DNA of 64,000 nt from Sandaracinaceae bacterium (GTDB taxonomy: Bacteria > Myxococcota_A > Polyangia > Polyangiales > Sandaracinaceae). The stretch is taken from contig JAIBCE010000001.1 in assembly GCA_019694315.1 (NCBI GenBank), positions 1 through 64,000 of the forward strand. The letters run 5' to 3'. Below are positions 38,801 to 47,421 of the stretch, piece after piece. The position numbers and the translations under genes are program-made. The notes beneath the pieces were generated by a model that saw only the letters and a program-made list of their open reading frames with translations, was not told the DNA's origin and ran no database searches. The number at the start of each line of letters is the position of its first letter. Position 1 is the stretch's first letter.

Positions 38801-39185
38801 CGTCCCTCGACGCGAAGTAACCGCCCTGCTGGTCGGCCGCCTCGCGGATGGTGCGCGCCACGCGGTGCACCATCTGGCGCACGCTCGTCTCGCTCTTCTT
38901 CGCGTCACCCTTCACCCCCGCCTTGCGGAAGTACTTCGACACCGCGATGTCGGTCGCGAGCTGCGACCACGACTCCGGGATCTCCGCGCCCCGCATCTCG
39001 AACACGATCGAGCCGTCGGGGTTCGTGATGACGCTGTCGCGCAGCTCGTACGTGATCTCGTCGAGCGGATCCGTGCCCGGCTGCGAGAAGCGACGCTCGA
39101 AGCGCACACCCCCCGTCGGGTCGGATCCCTTGGTCTGGCTCGGGGCCGCAGGGGCCACTTTTCGGAAATCAACGGACACAGCCAT
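35823..39185 (-). CDS. nrdJ: Adenosylcobalamin-dependent (class II) ribonucleotide reductase
   Basis: 1120 aa, a long class II enzyme. Reduces ribonucleotides to deoxyribonucleotides using adenosylcobalamin. Visible are the substrate-site region [22 protein letters not shown] with the first redox Cys, the loop [11 protein letters not shown], the active-site [20 protein letters not shown] and [22 protein letters not shown]-terminal extension ends in a four-Cys zinc ribbon (CDGCGH...CYKCLNCG) with redox Cys. No NrdR-like repressor or second RNR gene is near. The ATG at 39185 follows a GGGAGGA Shine-Dalgarno. Upstream lies about 1 kb without a convincing gene. It would let the cell make dNTPs with or without oxygen. 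Confidence 0.95.
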   Translation of the reverse strand: MAVSVDFRKVAPAAPSQTKGSDPTGGVRFERRFSQPGTDPLDEITYELRDSVITNPDGSIVFEMRGAEIPESWSQLATDIAVSKYFRKAGVKGDAKKSETSVRQMVHRVARTIREAADQQGGYFASRDDADAFEAELAYLLVTQRAAFNSPVWFNLGLWHRYGIEGQGGSWAWDAKIEECMETANAYERPQCSACFIQSVEDDLMSIYDLVKTEARLFKYGSGTGTNFSMLRGRQEKLAGGGTSSGLMSFLEVFDRAAGATKSGGTTRRAAKMVCLDMDHPEIVDFIEWKVREEKKARALISAGYASDFNGEAYHTVSGQNSNNSVRISDEFMRAVEQDGEWQTTMRTNKEHVVDTHRARDLWKKIAEAAWACADPGVQYDSTINAWHTCANTARINASNPCSEYMFLDDTACNLSSINLVKFLDESGNFDLEGYRHAIRVMFLAQEVLVDLSSYPTKKIAKNSHDYRPLGLGYANLGTLLMRLGIPYDSDAGRAWCGALTAILTGHAYRVSAEMAASKGPFPGYMRNRQPMLRVMTKHRDAAYSIDRPGFPGTVGKGDSGVPTDVLSAAREDWDLAVKLGEQYGYRNAQATVLAPTGTIGLLMDCDTTGIEPDFALVKFKKLAGGGYFKIVNQSVPEALAHLGYNPAQVADIVAYVSGTNTFTGAPYLTRAMLIEKGLTESELSKAEKALPGVFDASQALSPWVIGSHAFERLGLKPEQYNKPGFNLLKHFGLTQKQCEELNDVVIGRMTIEGAPHLKAEHYPVFDCANRCGKHGKRYLKPISHVRMMAAAQPFLSGAISKTVNLPNEANVDDVAEIYHEGWKLGLKAIALYRDGCKASQPLNTSSTDEEEVKTEAKKAEAVIEKSSKAGAEMAPIVEAPLAHRMGGKKQVDGLTPPTTVRHRLPKRRRGFTQEARIGGHKVFLRTGDYEDGSLGEIFVDMHKEGAAFRSLMNCFAIAVSMGLQHGVPLAAYVEQFTFTRFEPSGIVEGHPNIKFATSLVDYIFRVLGVEYLKRYDFAQVPPEEEQAELTSPTDAMAVARLPGQSTPSLPPDDYVAPAQVELAFAGREEPAATKVKSALDQQLENMMGDAPMCDGCGHITVRNGACYKCLNCGASLGCS

Positions 39186-40209
39186 CCTCCCGGAACGACG
39201 CCAGCGGCGCCGCTCCTGCCCGAGCGGGGCCTACCAACGCGTGGACCAACGAGCTCATCGTCCGCCCTCCGCCCGGCATGGGCGGAGACGATGAGGAGAT
39301 TCGCAAGCAAGAGAGAACGTCGAACGATTCAGAGCATTTGAGCTGAGATTCTCGGTTTCCCAGCGGACGACGAGACACCCGCGCCTCCCACGGAACGTCC
39401 GCAGGCTCGCCCCCGGCCCCCGACTCGGTCGAGACCGATCGGGACCGGTCGGTCCGCGCACGGCGGACCCGAACTGCCCCCAGGGCCTCCGGTACCGGGA
39501 GGCCACCAACACCTTTGCGCCACAGAAGCTCAACCAACGAGCCTCGGCCGACCGCTCGCGAAACCACCCCCGGACCAGGGGGTGTGGAGGGTCGGGCGAG
39601 GAGCCCCAACGGGTGGGGGAGATGCCGGTGGTAAAGAAAGGCGCGGACGGAATCAAGGGGCGAGGTTGGCGCATGCTCACGTCGGCCGAGAGGGCTCGGA
39701 AACCCTCTTTCAATTCGTCCGCCTACCGGTGCGGAGCAGCCGCTCCTACATCGGCACCCGCATGGCGCAGCGCGTCGTGTCATGGCCAGGCAAGTCACGT
39801 CATGAACAGTACGATGGGTAGGGCAGGTGCCTCAAAAAACCCGCAACCGATGGGGGTCGGTCGTAGACCGTCCGGGTGTGCCCCCGCGGCTGGGCCGGCA
39901 CGGACGTCCGACGGATCCGTCGCGTGAGCCGATCTTCGATTCCACGAACAAGTTCCCGATTCGACTGGAATTCTACGGCGGCTCTCCGCACGGCGAGCGC
40001 CGCGTGCCGAGGCCCCGCTGCTGGTGGCGGAGCGCTTTGACCTGCTTTGAGGTGCGAGGCGACCGAGCGTCGGGCAGCCTTCCCCCCGTTGCGAGCACCC
40101 GCCCGCTCGGGGTAGAAGGCGGCGCCTTCGGAGCCGTTGTCACGCGCGATCCGGGGTGAGCGACGAGTACGGCCGGCCGGTCCGGCCCCCCAACCTGAGG
40201 AGACGAGAG
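39186..40209. other. About 1 kb without a convincing protein gene; long nrdJ leader and a possible RNA
   Basis: The nearest genes are divergent (nrdJ minus, AIM24 genes plus). Short open frames exist on both strands but lack a good RBS, signal peptide or recognisable domain. The stretch is rich in perfect hairpins: GGCCTCC/GGAGGCC around GGTACCG at 39484-39504; GGTCCGC/GCGGACC near 39448; AGAGGG/CCCTCT near 39690; and a terminator-like element at 39834-39863. A cobalamin riboswitch was looked for ahead of nrdJ and its conserved boxes were not found by eye. Confidence 0.6.
39834..39863 (-). terminator. Intrinsic terminator on the minus strand inside the gene-free stretch
   Basis: On the minus strand CGACCGA (39863-39857), loop CCCCCA, TCGGTTG (39850-39844), then CGGG and TTTTTT (39839-39834). 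It is one of the few T6 tracts in the window, and no protein gene precedes it on this strand, so an untranslated transcript starting within about 39870-40150 may end here. Confidence 0.5.
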
Positions 40210-40977
40210 ATGCAACAGCAGATGGGACAGATGCCCTATGCGCAGACGGCCGGCGCGGTCGGCGGCGGCGCGGCGGGGATCCCACACGAGATCACGCACG
40301 GCCCCTCGTTCGCGATGTTGCGCGTCGATCTCGCGCCTGGCCAGACGCTGGTGACCGAGGCGGGCTCGATGGTCGCGCGCAGCTCGCACCTCACGATGGA
40401 CGTGAAGATGAACGCAGGGAAGAAGGCGGGCTTCTTCTCGATGCTCTTCAACATCTTCATCGCCTTCGTCCGCAAGTTCATCGGCGGCGAGACGTTCTTC
40501 GTCAATCACTTCCACGGCACGCAGCCGGGCAGCGTCTGGATCGCGCCGGGCATGGCGGGTGAGGTGACCTATCGCCGCATCAACCCGGGCGACAAGCTCA
40601 TCCTCTCGAGCGGCGCCTACCTCGCGTCGGTCGGCGACATCGACGTGAAGATGAAGTTCGGCGGCCTCAAGTCGATGCTGGCGAAGGAAGGCGCCTTCAT
40701 GCTCGAGGTCTCGGGCAACGGCGACCTCTGGTTCAACAGCTACGGCGGCACGACCGCGATCCCGATCAACGGGCCCTTCATGATCGACAATGGCCACCTC
40801 GTTGGATACGAGGGCCAGCTCACGATGAACATCCGCAGTGCGGGCGGCGGCGCGCTCGGCTTCCTGGCCGGCGGCGAGGGCCTCGTCTGCGAGTTCAACG
40901 GACAGGGCACCGTCTACATCCAGTCCCGCAACGTCAACTCGCTGGTCAGCTGGCTGACCCCCCAGCTGCCCGCCTGA
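40210..40977 (+). CDS. AIM24/TIGR00266-family protein (copy 1)
   Basis: 255 aa from the ATG at 40210, which has a GAGGAG Shine-Dalgarno; a GTG at 40156 would add 18 residues. After a Gln/Gly-rich N-terminus comes the all-beta AIM24 fold: GPSFAMLRVDLAPGQTLVTEAGSMVARS, GGETFFVNHF, VGDIDVKMKFGGLKS, and the C-terminal GEGLVCEFNGQGTVYIQSRN. Yeast AIM24 is a mitochondrial inner-membrane protein affecting respiratory complexes; bacterial roles are unknown. It contains an extra hydrophobic segment (KAGFFSMLFNIFIAFVRKFI) not seen in copies 3 and 4. First of four tandem paralogues. Confidence 0.9.
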   Translation: MQQQMGQMPYAQTAGAVGGGAAGIPHEITHGPSFAMLRVDLAPGQTLVTEAGSMVARSSHLTMDVKMNAGKKAGFFSMLFNIFIAFVRKFIGGETFFVNHFHGTQPGSVWIAPGMAGEVTYRRINPGDKLILSSGAYLASVGDIDVKMKFGGLKSMLAKEGAFMLEVSGNGDLWFNSYGGTTAIPINGPFMIDNGHLVGYEGQLTMNIRSAGGGALGFLAGGEGLVCEFNGQGTVYIQSRNVNSLVSWLTPQLPA

Positions 40978-41008
40978 GCGCGCGCACGAATCGACGGAGA
41001 CAAGCACC

Positions 41009-41707
41009 ATGCAGATCGACATCGGATACCGTCCCGCGCACTCGATGGCGCGTGTCCAGCTCCAGCACGGAGAAGCCATCCTCGCCGAGAGCGGCGCCAT
41101 GGTCGGCATGAGCACGAACGTGCAGATGCAGACTGGCATGCAGAACAAGGGCGGCGGCCTCCTCGGCGGCCTCCTCGGCGGTCTCAAGCGCGCCCTCGCG
41201 GGTGAGAGCTGGTTCCGCAACACGTTCACGGCCCAGAACGGCCCGGGAGAGGTCCTGCTCGCGCACGCGCTCTGCGGCGACATGCAGGTCCTCGACATGA
41301 CCCCGCAGGGCTACTACCTGACGAGCGGCAGCTTCATCGCGTCGAGCCCCACGGTGGACATCAACACCAAGCTCGGCGGAATGAAGAGCTTCTTCTCTGG
41401 CGAGGGCATGTTCGTCATGCACGCGACCTCGCAGCAGCCGGGGCAGCTCATCATCGGCGCCTTCGGCGGCGTGCAGCAGCTCAACTGCGACGGCAACCTC
41501 GTGATCGACACGGGTCACCTCGTCGCGTGGGACGCCTCGCTCACCTACAAGGTCGGCAAGAGCGGCGGCGGCTGGATCGCCTCGTTCCTCTCCGGCGAAG
41601 GCCTCGTCTGCCACTTCCAGGGCCAGGGCCGCATCTGGATCCAGACCCGCAATCCGGTGGAGTACGGCCGCACCGTCGGCGCCCTCCTCCCGCCCCGTCA
41701 GGGCTGA
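41009..41707 (+). CDS. AIM24/TIGR00266-family protein (copy 2)
   Basis: 232 aa, 31 nt after copy 1. Family signature: MQIDIGYRPAHSMARVQL, ILAESGAMVGMS, a Gly-rich segment GGLLGGLLGGLKRALAGES, YYLTSGSFIASSPTVDINTK, GEGLVCHFQGQGRIWIQTRNP. Predicted cytoplasmic or membrane-associated beta-sandwich; no catalytic motif is known for the family. It is the most divergent from copies 3 and 4 after copy 1, implying old duplications. Confidence 0.9.
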   Translation: MQIDIGYRPAHSMARVQLQHGEAILAESGAMVGMSTNVQMQTGMQNKGGGLLGGLLGGLKRALAGESWFRNTFTAQNGPGEVLLAHALCGDMQVLDMTPQGYYLTSGSFIASSPTVDINTKLGGMKSFFSGEGMFVMHATSQQPGQLIIGAFGGVQQLNCDGNLVIDTGHLVAWDASLTYKVGKSGGGWIASFLSGEGLVCHFQGQGRIWIQTRNPVEYGRTVGALLPPRQG

Positions 41708-41734
41708 TTCCTCGAGAGAGAAGGAGACACGAAC

Positions 41735-42418
41735 ATGCAATACCAACTCCTCGAGAAGCCCGACTTCACGATGGTCCAGATCGGGTTCGATGCGCAGGGC
41801 GAGCAGATGATCTGCGAGTCCGGCGCGATGGTCGCCCGCGACAGCTCCATCGACATGAAGACCTCGCTCCAGGGCGGCTTCCTTGCGGCGATGAAGCGCA
41901 AGGCGCTCGGTGGCGAGAGCCTCTTCCAGAACACGTTCACGGCGACGCAGCCCGGCCAGCGCCTCTACTTCGCGCCGGGCCCCGAGGGCGACGTCGAGGT
42001 CGTGAACATGGACGGCTACACGCCGATCTTCCTCAACTCGGGTGCGTACCTCGGTGCGCCGCCGAGCGTGAACCTCGACACGAAGTGGGGCGGCACCAAG
42101 GGCTTCTTCTCCGGAGCAGGCATGTTCCTGCTCAAGTGCACCGGCACGGGCCCCCTCTTCTTCTGCACGTACGGCGGCATCCACGCGGTGGACGTGGGCC
42201 CCGGCGGCTACATCTGCGACACGGGCCACGTCGTCGCGTTCACGGGCGGCCTCAACTACAACGTGACGCGCCTCGGCGGTCTCGGTGGCTTGCTCTTCTC
42301 GGGTGAAGGCCTCGTCTGCAACTTCCAGGGACAGGGCCGACTCTGGATCTCGACGCGCAACGCGCGTTCGCTCGTCAGCTTCGTCAATCCCTATCGCCGC
42401 ATCCAGCCGCGGGGATGA
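41735..42418 (+). CDS. AIM24/TIGR00266-family protein (copy 3)
   Basis: 227 aa, with an AAGGAG Shine-Dalgarno ahead of the ATG. Key segments MQYQLLEKPDFTMVQIGFDA, ESGAMVARDSSIDMKTSLQGG, GGESLFQNTFTAT, GFFSGAGMFLLK, GEGLVCNFQGQGRLWISTRN. By eye about four of five residues match copy 4, so these two arose by a recent duplication. Part of the four-gene array. Confidence 0.92.
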   Translation: MQYQLLEKPDFTMVQIGFDAQGEQMICESGAMVARDSSIDMKTSLQGGFLAAMKRKALGGESLFQNTFTATQPGQRLYFAPGPEGDVEVVNMDGYTPIFLNSGAYLGAPPSVNLDTKWGGTKGFFSGAGMFLLKCTGTGPLFFCTYGGIHAVDVGPGGYICDTGHVVAFTGGLNYNVTRLGGLGGLLFSGEGLVCNFQGQGRLWISTRNARSLVSFVNPYRRIQPRG

Positions 42419-42526
42419 GGGCCGTCCCAGGATCGAGCGAGTGAGCTCGGAGAACGCCCTCGCCGTCGCAAGACGCGCGGGGGCGTGCTCGTTTCAGCGC
42501 GACCTACGCAGAAGGAGAATCCGACC

Positions 42527-43216
42527 ATGCAGCACCAGATCCTCGAGAAGCCCGACTTCTCCATGGTGCAGATCCAGTTCGATGCGCCTGGCGAGCAGAT
42601 GATCTGCGAGTCGCAGGCGATGGTCGCGCGCGACAGCGCGATCCAGATGAAGACCAGCCTCCAGGGCGGGATGATGTCCGCGCTCAAGCGCGCGGCTCTC
42701 GGCGGAGAGAGCCTGTTCCAGAACACGTTCACGGCGAGCGCTCCCGGACAGCGGCTCTACATCGCGCCTGCGCCCGAGGGCGACCTCGAGGTGGTGAACA
42801 TGGATGGCTACACGCCCATCATGCTCTCGAGCGGCGCCTACCTCGGCGCACCTCCGAGCGTGACGCTCGACACCAAGTGGGGCGGTGCGAAGGGCTTCTT
42901 CTCGGGAGCGGGCATGTTCCTGCTCAAGGCCACGGGCACGGGACCGCTCTTCTTCAGCACCTACGGCGGCATCCACGCGGTCGATGTCGGGGCCGCGGGC
43001 TACATCTGCGACACGAGCACGATCGTCGCGTTCACCGGCGGCCTCAACTACACCGTGACCAAGCTCGGCGGCCTGGGCGGACTGCTGTTCTCGGGCGAAG
43101 GCCTCGTCTGCCGCTTCCAGGGGCAAGGACGCCTGTGGATCTCCACCCGCAGCGCGCGGAGCCTCGTGAGCTTCGTGAACCCGTATCGCCCCATCAAGCC
43201 GAGGAACAACGGCTGA
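42527..43216 (+). CDS. AIM24/TIGR00266-family protein (copy 4)
   Basis: 229 aa from the ATG at 42527 (AAGGAG Shine-Dalgarno; aligns with copy 3), not the open frame from 42485. Near-duplicate of copy 3: MQHQILEKPDFSMVQIQFDA, MVARDSAIQMKTSLQGG, GFFSGAGMFLLKATG, GEGLVCRFQGQGRLWISTRS. A 108-nt gap separates it from copy 3, and the nucleotidase-barrel gene starts 7 nt after its stop, linking the array to that gene. Confidence 0.92.
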   Translation: MQHQILEKPDFSMVQIQFDAPGEQMICESQAMVARDSAIQMKTSLQGGMMSALKRAALGGESLFQNTFTASAPGQRLYIAPAPEGDLEVVNMDGYTPIMLSSGAYLGAPPSVTLDTKWGGAKGFFSGAGMFLLKATGTGPLFFSTYGGIHAVDVGAAGYICDTSTIVAFTGGLNYTVTKLGGLGGLLFSGEGLVCRFQGQGRLWISTRSARSLVSFVNPYRPIKPRNNG

Positions 43217-43223
43217 TCGGCCC

Positions 43224-45587
43224 ATGGAGGGGCGGCTCGTCGTCACGCTCGCGACGCTCGCGACGCTCGCGCTCGGCGTGCAGAACGCCCACGCGCAGCG
43301 CGACGTGCGCATGCGCGTGATCGCGACGTCCGACGTGGACGGCCACCTCGGCATCCCGGTCTGCGACGACACACGCGACGTCGTCCCCCACCCGCGCGGC
43401 CTCTACACGTATGCGCTCGTGCGCCAGGCCTCGGCGCCCGATCGGCCGCTCGTCGTGGACGCGGGCGGCCTCCTCGGACAGGGCGGCGTGGTGCGCTTCG
43501 CCGCGGAGCACGACGTGAACGGGCTCGCCGAGCTGGTGCTCTCCCTCGGCTACGACGGTCTGGCCTTCGGCGCGAGCGAGATCGCCACGCCGCGCACGCG
43601 GATGATCCCGCTCGCCGAGGCGCTCGGCAGCCGCGGCGTGCCGTTCATCTCGTCGAACCTGCGCTGCCGCGGCCCTCGCACGAGACCGCTGTGCGACGCG
43701 ATCGTCGACGCGTCCGATCCGCCGACGATCGTGCATGCGGGAGAGCTCGACGTGGCGCTGCTCGCGATGACGGAGCCCGAGGCCCTCGCGCACCTCGAGC
43801 CCGAGCTGACGACGGGACTCTCGCTCGAGCCCATCGACGAGCGTCTCGCTGCGATCGTGCGAGACGTTCGCGATCGTGTGGGGCTCGTCGTGCTGCTGCT
43901 CGACGCGGATCAGGACGACGCCCTCGATCTGCTCGAGTCGATCGCGCCCGAGGCTCGGCCCGATCTCGTGATCCTCTCGGATCCGCAAGCGCGTCTGCTC
44001 TTCTCGCGACCCACCGGGGTCACGCCAGCGATCGTGACGCCGCCCCCCTCGGACGCGGTGGAGGTCGTGATCCGCGAGGATCGCGAGGTGCGCGTGGGCA
44101 TCTACCAGATGATCGCGCAGCCCCTCGCGCAGCGTGGGCTGAGCGTGGGCGAGCCCGTGCTGCGATTCCTCGAGCGCATCGGTCCTTCGTACTGCGACGT
44201 GTGGGGCCAGAGCCTTCCCGGAGGTCGCCTCGAGCGCGCGATCGATCGCGCAGGGCTGACGGAGCTGGTCGCGGAGCTCTTGCGCGAGTCGGTGGAGGCC
44301 GACGTCGCGGTGCTCAATCCCTCGCTCTTCGACGCGACGTTCCAGCCTGCGCACGAGGACGAGCTCACGGCGAGCGATCTCTACGTGGCGCTCGAGCACG
44401 ACGAGCTCCTCTATCGAGCCGATGTGCCGCGCGAGTGGCTCGTCGAGCTGGCAGGCCATCGAGCCACGCGTTCGCTCGCGACTCCAGGGCTCACGGGCAC
44501 CGGCGGCGAGACGCGGGTGCGATCGCGAGCGCTCGTGTCGCGCGCGAGCTATCGCGTGGTGACGACTCGGTATCTCGCGCGAGGAGGTCAGTCGGCGCTG
44601 CCCGAGCTGCCGAGCGGCCTCGAGTGGTCGCCCGTGCGGCTCTCGGAGCTGCGTCGGTGGCGCACGAGCGATGACGACGGGCTCGATCTCGATCCGACGC
44701 TGAGCGTGCGCGAGATCGCCCTGCGAGCGCTCTCCGTGCGCGATGGCCATGATCCGCGCGACGCTCGGCCCTCTCCGAGCGAGGCCCCCGAGTGGGTGAT
44801 CCAGGGCTTCGTCGATGGCTCGTTCTCGGGCTCGAGCGTCGACAATCCCGCGGGATACCAGGCCGCGCAGCTCAATCGCTCCTCGACGATCGCGCTCGGC
44901 ACCGAGGTGAACCTGCGCGCCGACGCGACGGCGCCGTCATGGACCTGGGAGAACCTGGGGATCTTCCGCTATCGCACGCAGTGGACGGAGGGCGGGACGA
45001 CGATGGGTGTGCGCGCGCCCGGCGCGTTCACCGAGGCCGTCGATCAGATCCAGCTGCGCTCGACGGGGAGCTATCGCGGCTTGCGCGCACAGCCGAGCGC
45101 GAGCGAGCCGTACCTGCCCGATCCGTACGCCGAGATCTTCGTCGAGACCGAGCTCACCCAGCCCGCGTCACGCATGTTCCACTGGCTGCTCTTCCGCCCG
45201 ACGCTCGGCGCGCGATTCCCGCTCACGACCGACCTCGAGCTCAAGCTGCAGACCGGTCTCGAGGCGCAGCTGCTCCAGTCGAACAACGAGGCTGTCGTCG
45301 GCGTCGGCGCGGTGCTCACGCTGCGCCCATGGGATCTCCTTCGGATGGGCGAGCGTCACGTGCAGATCCAGGGGCTCGTCGACTTCTTCTATTCGGACCC
45401 CGGAGACACGAATCGGTGGCAGCTCCGCGGCAGCTTCGACGCGTCGCTCGATCTCGCGGGTCCGCTCGCGCTCACCTTCGGCGTGCGCGCGTTTCTCCAG
45501 CAAGAGCACGGCGGCGATCTGGGCTTCGCGCTCGACGCGACAGCAGGGTTTCGCATCGGCACTCTCACACGCGTCGTGGGGCCGTGA
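43224..45587 (+). CDS. Degenerate 5'-nucleotidase-like protein fused to a C-terminal beta-barrel
   Basis: 787 aa. Signal peptide (MEGRLVVTLATLATLALGVQNAHAQ). Residues about 25-270 resemble the metallophosphoesterase domain of UshA/SoxB-type 5'-nucleotidases (RMRVIATSDVDGHLG; VVDAGGLLGQG; LGYDGLAFGASE), but the usual GNHE/GNHD motif is replaced by GASE and no late GHxH motif is seen. Residues about 290-480 resemble the nucleotidase C-terminal substrate domain (SDLYVALEHDELLYRADVP, YRVVTTRYLARGG). From about residue 540 amphipathic strands (VIQGFVDGSFSGSS..., GDLGFALDATAGFRIGTLTRV) suggest a 10-12-stranded outer-membrane barrel. Probably non-catalytic, surface-anchored. Starts 7 nt after AIM24 copy 4. 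Confidence 0.65.
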   Translation: MEGRLVVTLATLATLALGVQNAHAQRDVRMRVIATSDVDGHLGIPVCDDTRDVVPHPRGLYTYALVRQASAPDRPLVVDAGGLLGQGGVVRFAAEHDVNGLAELVLSLGYDGLAFGASEIATPRTRMIPLAEALGSRGVPFISSNLRCRGPRTRPLCDAIVDASDPPTIVHAGELDVALLAMTEPEALAHLEPELTTGLSLEPIDERLAAIVRDVRDRVGLVVLLLDADQDDALDLLESIAPEARPDLVILSDPQARLLFSRPTGVTPAIVTPPPSDAVEVVIREDREVRVGIYQMIAQPLAQRGLSVGEPVLRFLERIGPSYCDVWGQSLPGGRLERAIDRAGLTELVAELLRESVEADVAVLNPSLFDATFQPAHEDELTASDLYVALEHDELLYRADVPREWLVELAGHRATRSLATPGLTGTGGETRVRSRALVSRASYRVVTTRYLARGGQSALPELPSGLEWSPVRLSELRRWRTSDDDGLDLDPTLSVREIALRALSVRDGHDPRDARPSPSEAPEWVIQGFVDGSFSGSSVDNPAGYQAAQLNRSSTIALGTEVNLRADATAPSWTWENLGIFRYRTQWTEGGTTMGVRAPGAFTEAVDQIQLRSTGSYRGLRAQPSASEPYLPDPYAEIFVETELTQPASRMFHWLLFRPTLGARFPLTTDLELKLQTGLEAQLLQSNNEAVVGVGAVLTLRPWDLLRMGERHVQIQGLVDFFYSDPGDTNRWQLRGSFDASLDLAGPLALTFGVRAFLQQEHGGDLGFALDATAGFRIGTLTRVVGP

Positions 45588-45591
45588 GCGG

Positions 45592-45607
45592 CCTCTCGCG
45601 TGAGAGG
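45592..45607. terminator. Small hairpin after the AIM24/nucleotidase unit
   Basis: CCTCTC (45592-45597), loop GCGT, GAGAGG (45602-45607), 4 nt past the stop at 45587. No T-tract. Confidence 0.4.
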
Positions 45608-45669
45608 GAATGCGGCGAGAAAGCGCACAGGCATCGTCTCCATGCCGTGGGACCGTGGATCGAGGCCCC

Positions 45670-47349
45670 ATGCACGACCTTCACACCGTGTTCTCGGCGG
45701 AGGTGATCGAGGGCACGACGCTGACGCGCAGGACGCTCGGGAGGATCCGCACCGCAGGCGCGATCGCGGCCTACGATCCACTGACCACCGACGAGGCGTT
45801 GCCGTTCGTGACGCGCGTTCCACCGGGCTGCTGGCCCGTGGAGGTCCTCCTCGGTCAGACGCGCGGGGACACGCGTGTGCAGCTCGCGCGCATCGTCTTC
45901 GAAGACACCGTGCCCGTGCGCTTCGAGCTCGCGCTCGTCGAGGGCCAGGACGTTCGGACGCTCGGGCCCGGAGAGACGTTCGGGTACGGCGTGGACACGG
46001 GCGTGGGCTGCTTCGCCGGCCCCGGCCTCCAGGGTGTGGACGCAGAGTGGGTGTTGAGAGCGCTCCGCGAGCACGAGGAGGCCTCGTGGACGTATGCGGT
46101 GAGCGACGCCCTCGTGGCGTTCTCGTCGGGCTACGGCGATGGCGTCTACAGCTCCTATGTCGGCTACGACGCGGAGGGACGTGTGGTCTCACTGACCACC
46201 GACTTCTCCATCTTCGCGCTGGCGCTCCCCACGCTGACGCCCGACATGGCCTATCGGGAGGCCCGCGCGGCCGAGCTCTTCGACGCGATGATGAAGGGGC
46301 TCGCTCGGCTGGGTGGACCGGCCCACGGGCAGGCATGGACCGAGGCGATGGAGCTGGCGACACTGCGCGACGCCGCGGCGCACCTCGTGCCGCGCTTCGT
46401 CGACGCGATCACGCAGCGGGCGCCCGACTGTGATCCGGACGATCCGTCGTCGCTCCCGAGCCTGGCGGTCGATCTGCTGATCGCGACACTCGGGAAGATC
46501 CTCGGACGCGCCGAGGCGGACCATCGCTTCGCCGCCGAGAGCGCGCGGCTCGACGAGGACACGCTCGTGCGCGTCCTCTCGAAGCGCCATCGACCCTCGA
46601 CGCGAGAGGATCCGCGTGGTCGCGAGGCGCTCGTCGAGGCCGTGCTCGCGCGCGTCGACGAGGCGAGCCCCGCCCTGCTCGGCCACGCGCTCCGACTGCT
46701 CGACAGCGAGGGAGCGGCGCTCCACCCGGCGCTGCCGACGCTCGCCACGCGCGCGCTCCGCGTGGCGATCGCCGATCCTTCCGAGCTCATGGCCGACGCG
46801 CTCGTGCGCGCCGCGCTCGAGCCCTTCACGAGGGAGCGCTGGAACGGCGAGGAGGCGCTCGTGCACGAGGCGCCGGAGGCCCTCGTCGCCCTCGCGGAGG
46901 AGAGCCTCGCGATCTTCGAGGAGGACGACGTCCAGCAATGTCTCGCCGGCATGCTGATCGAGCAGGGCAGAGGCGACAGGGTGGCCCTGCACGCCGAGCG
47001 CACGGGCCGCCTCGGCCCGCTCCTGCGCCTCGCGAGCGACCCGGTGCACGGAGCGATGGCACGCGCCTGTCTCCACGCGATCGCCTGTGATCCAGGGCGA
47101 TCTCACGACACACGGTTCCAGGCGATCACGCGACTCGAGGCGCCGAAGGAGCAGTGTGTGCTCCTTCGTTCCCTCGGCCTCGACGGCTTCGAGTCGGCCG
47201 CGATCCAGCTCGGCTACCTCGACGCGACGGCGCACGCCGAGGTGCTCGAGGCGCTCGACGAGCTCGCGAAGAGAGCCCCGACCAAGTCGCTCCGGCGGAG
47301 TGCGGTCGACACGGCGCGGCGGATCCGACGCCACGCGGCAGTTGCGTGA
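45670..47349 (+). CDS. DUF4241-domain protein with alpha-helical C-terminal region
   Basis: 559 aa from the ATG at 45670. Residues about 10-200 match the DUF4241 pattern: PVEVLLGQTRGDTRVQLARIVF, FGYGVDTGVGCFAG, FSSGYGDGVYSSYVGYDAEGR and SLTTDF. The rest (200-559) is helical, rich in Ala/Leu/Glu, with HEAT-like spacing (EALVEAVLARVDEASPALLGHALRLLD, QAITRLEAPKEQCVLL). No signal peptide, so probably cytoplasmic. Family function is unknown. The long fused helical part is unusual for DUF4241. Possibly the start of a unit with the DUF1877 gene 72 nt downstream. Confidence 0.75.
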   Translation: MHDLHTVFSAEVIEGTTLTRRTLGRIRTAGAIAAYDPLTTDEALPFVTRVPPGCWPVEVLLGQTRGDTRVQLARIVFEDTVPVRFELALVEGQDVRTLGPGETFGYGVDTGVGCFAGPGLQGVDAEWVLRALREHEEASWTYAVSDALVAFSSGYGDGVYSSYVGYDAEGRVVSLTTDFSIFALALPTLTPDMAYREARAAELFDAMMKGLARLGGPAHGQAWTEAMELATLRDAAAHLVPRFVDAITQRAPDCDPDDPSSLPSLAVDLLIATLGKILGRAEADHRFAAESARLDEDTLVRVLSKRHRPSTREDPRGREALVEAVLARVDEASPALLGHALRLLDSEGAALHPALPTLATRALRVAIADPSELMADALVRAALEPFTRERWNGEEALVHEAPEALVALAEESLAIFEEDDVQQCLAGMLIEQGRGDRVALHAERTGRLGPLLRLASDPVHGAMARACLHAIACDPGRSHDTRFQAITRLEAPKEQCVLLRSLGLDGFESAAIQLGYLDATAHAEVLEALDELAKRAPTKSLRRSAVDTARRIRRHAAVA

Positions 47350-47421
47350 GATCACGCCACGGACATGGTCACGATTGTCGTCGAGCACCCGCAAAGGCAC
47401 ATTGGACCGCGAGGTGATGTC

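Noticed and set aside
39186-39830. Cobalamin riboswitch upstream of nrdJ
   Set aside because: The conserved GGTG-AATCC, CAGCCCCCGC-like and GCCACTG boxes were not found on the minus strand by eye. A covariance search would settle it.
39827-40159. 110-aa plus-strand ORF in the gene-free interval
   Set aside because: It begins in the terminator-like A-tract, has no Shine-Dalgarno, and shows no domain or gene-like composition.
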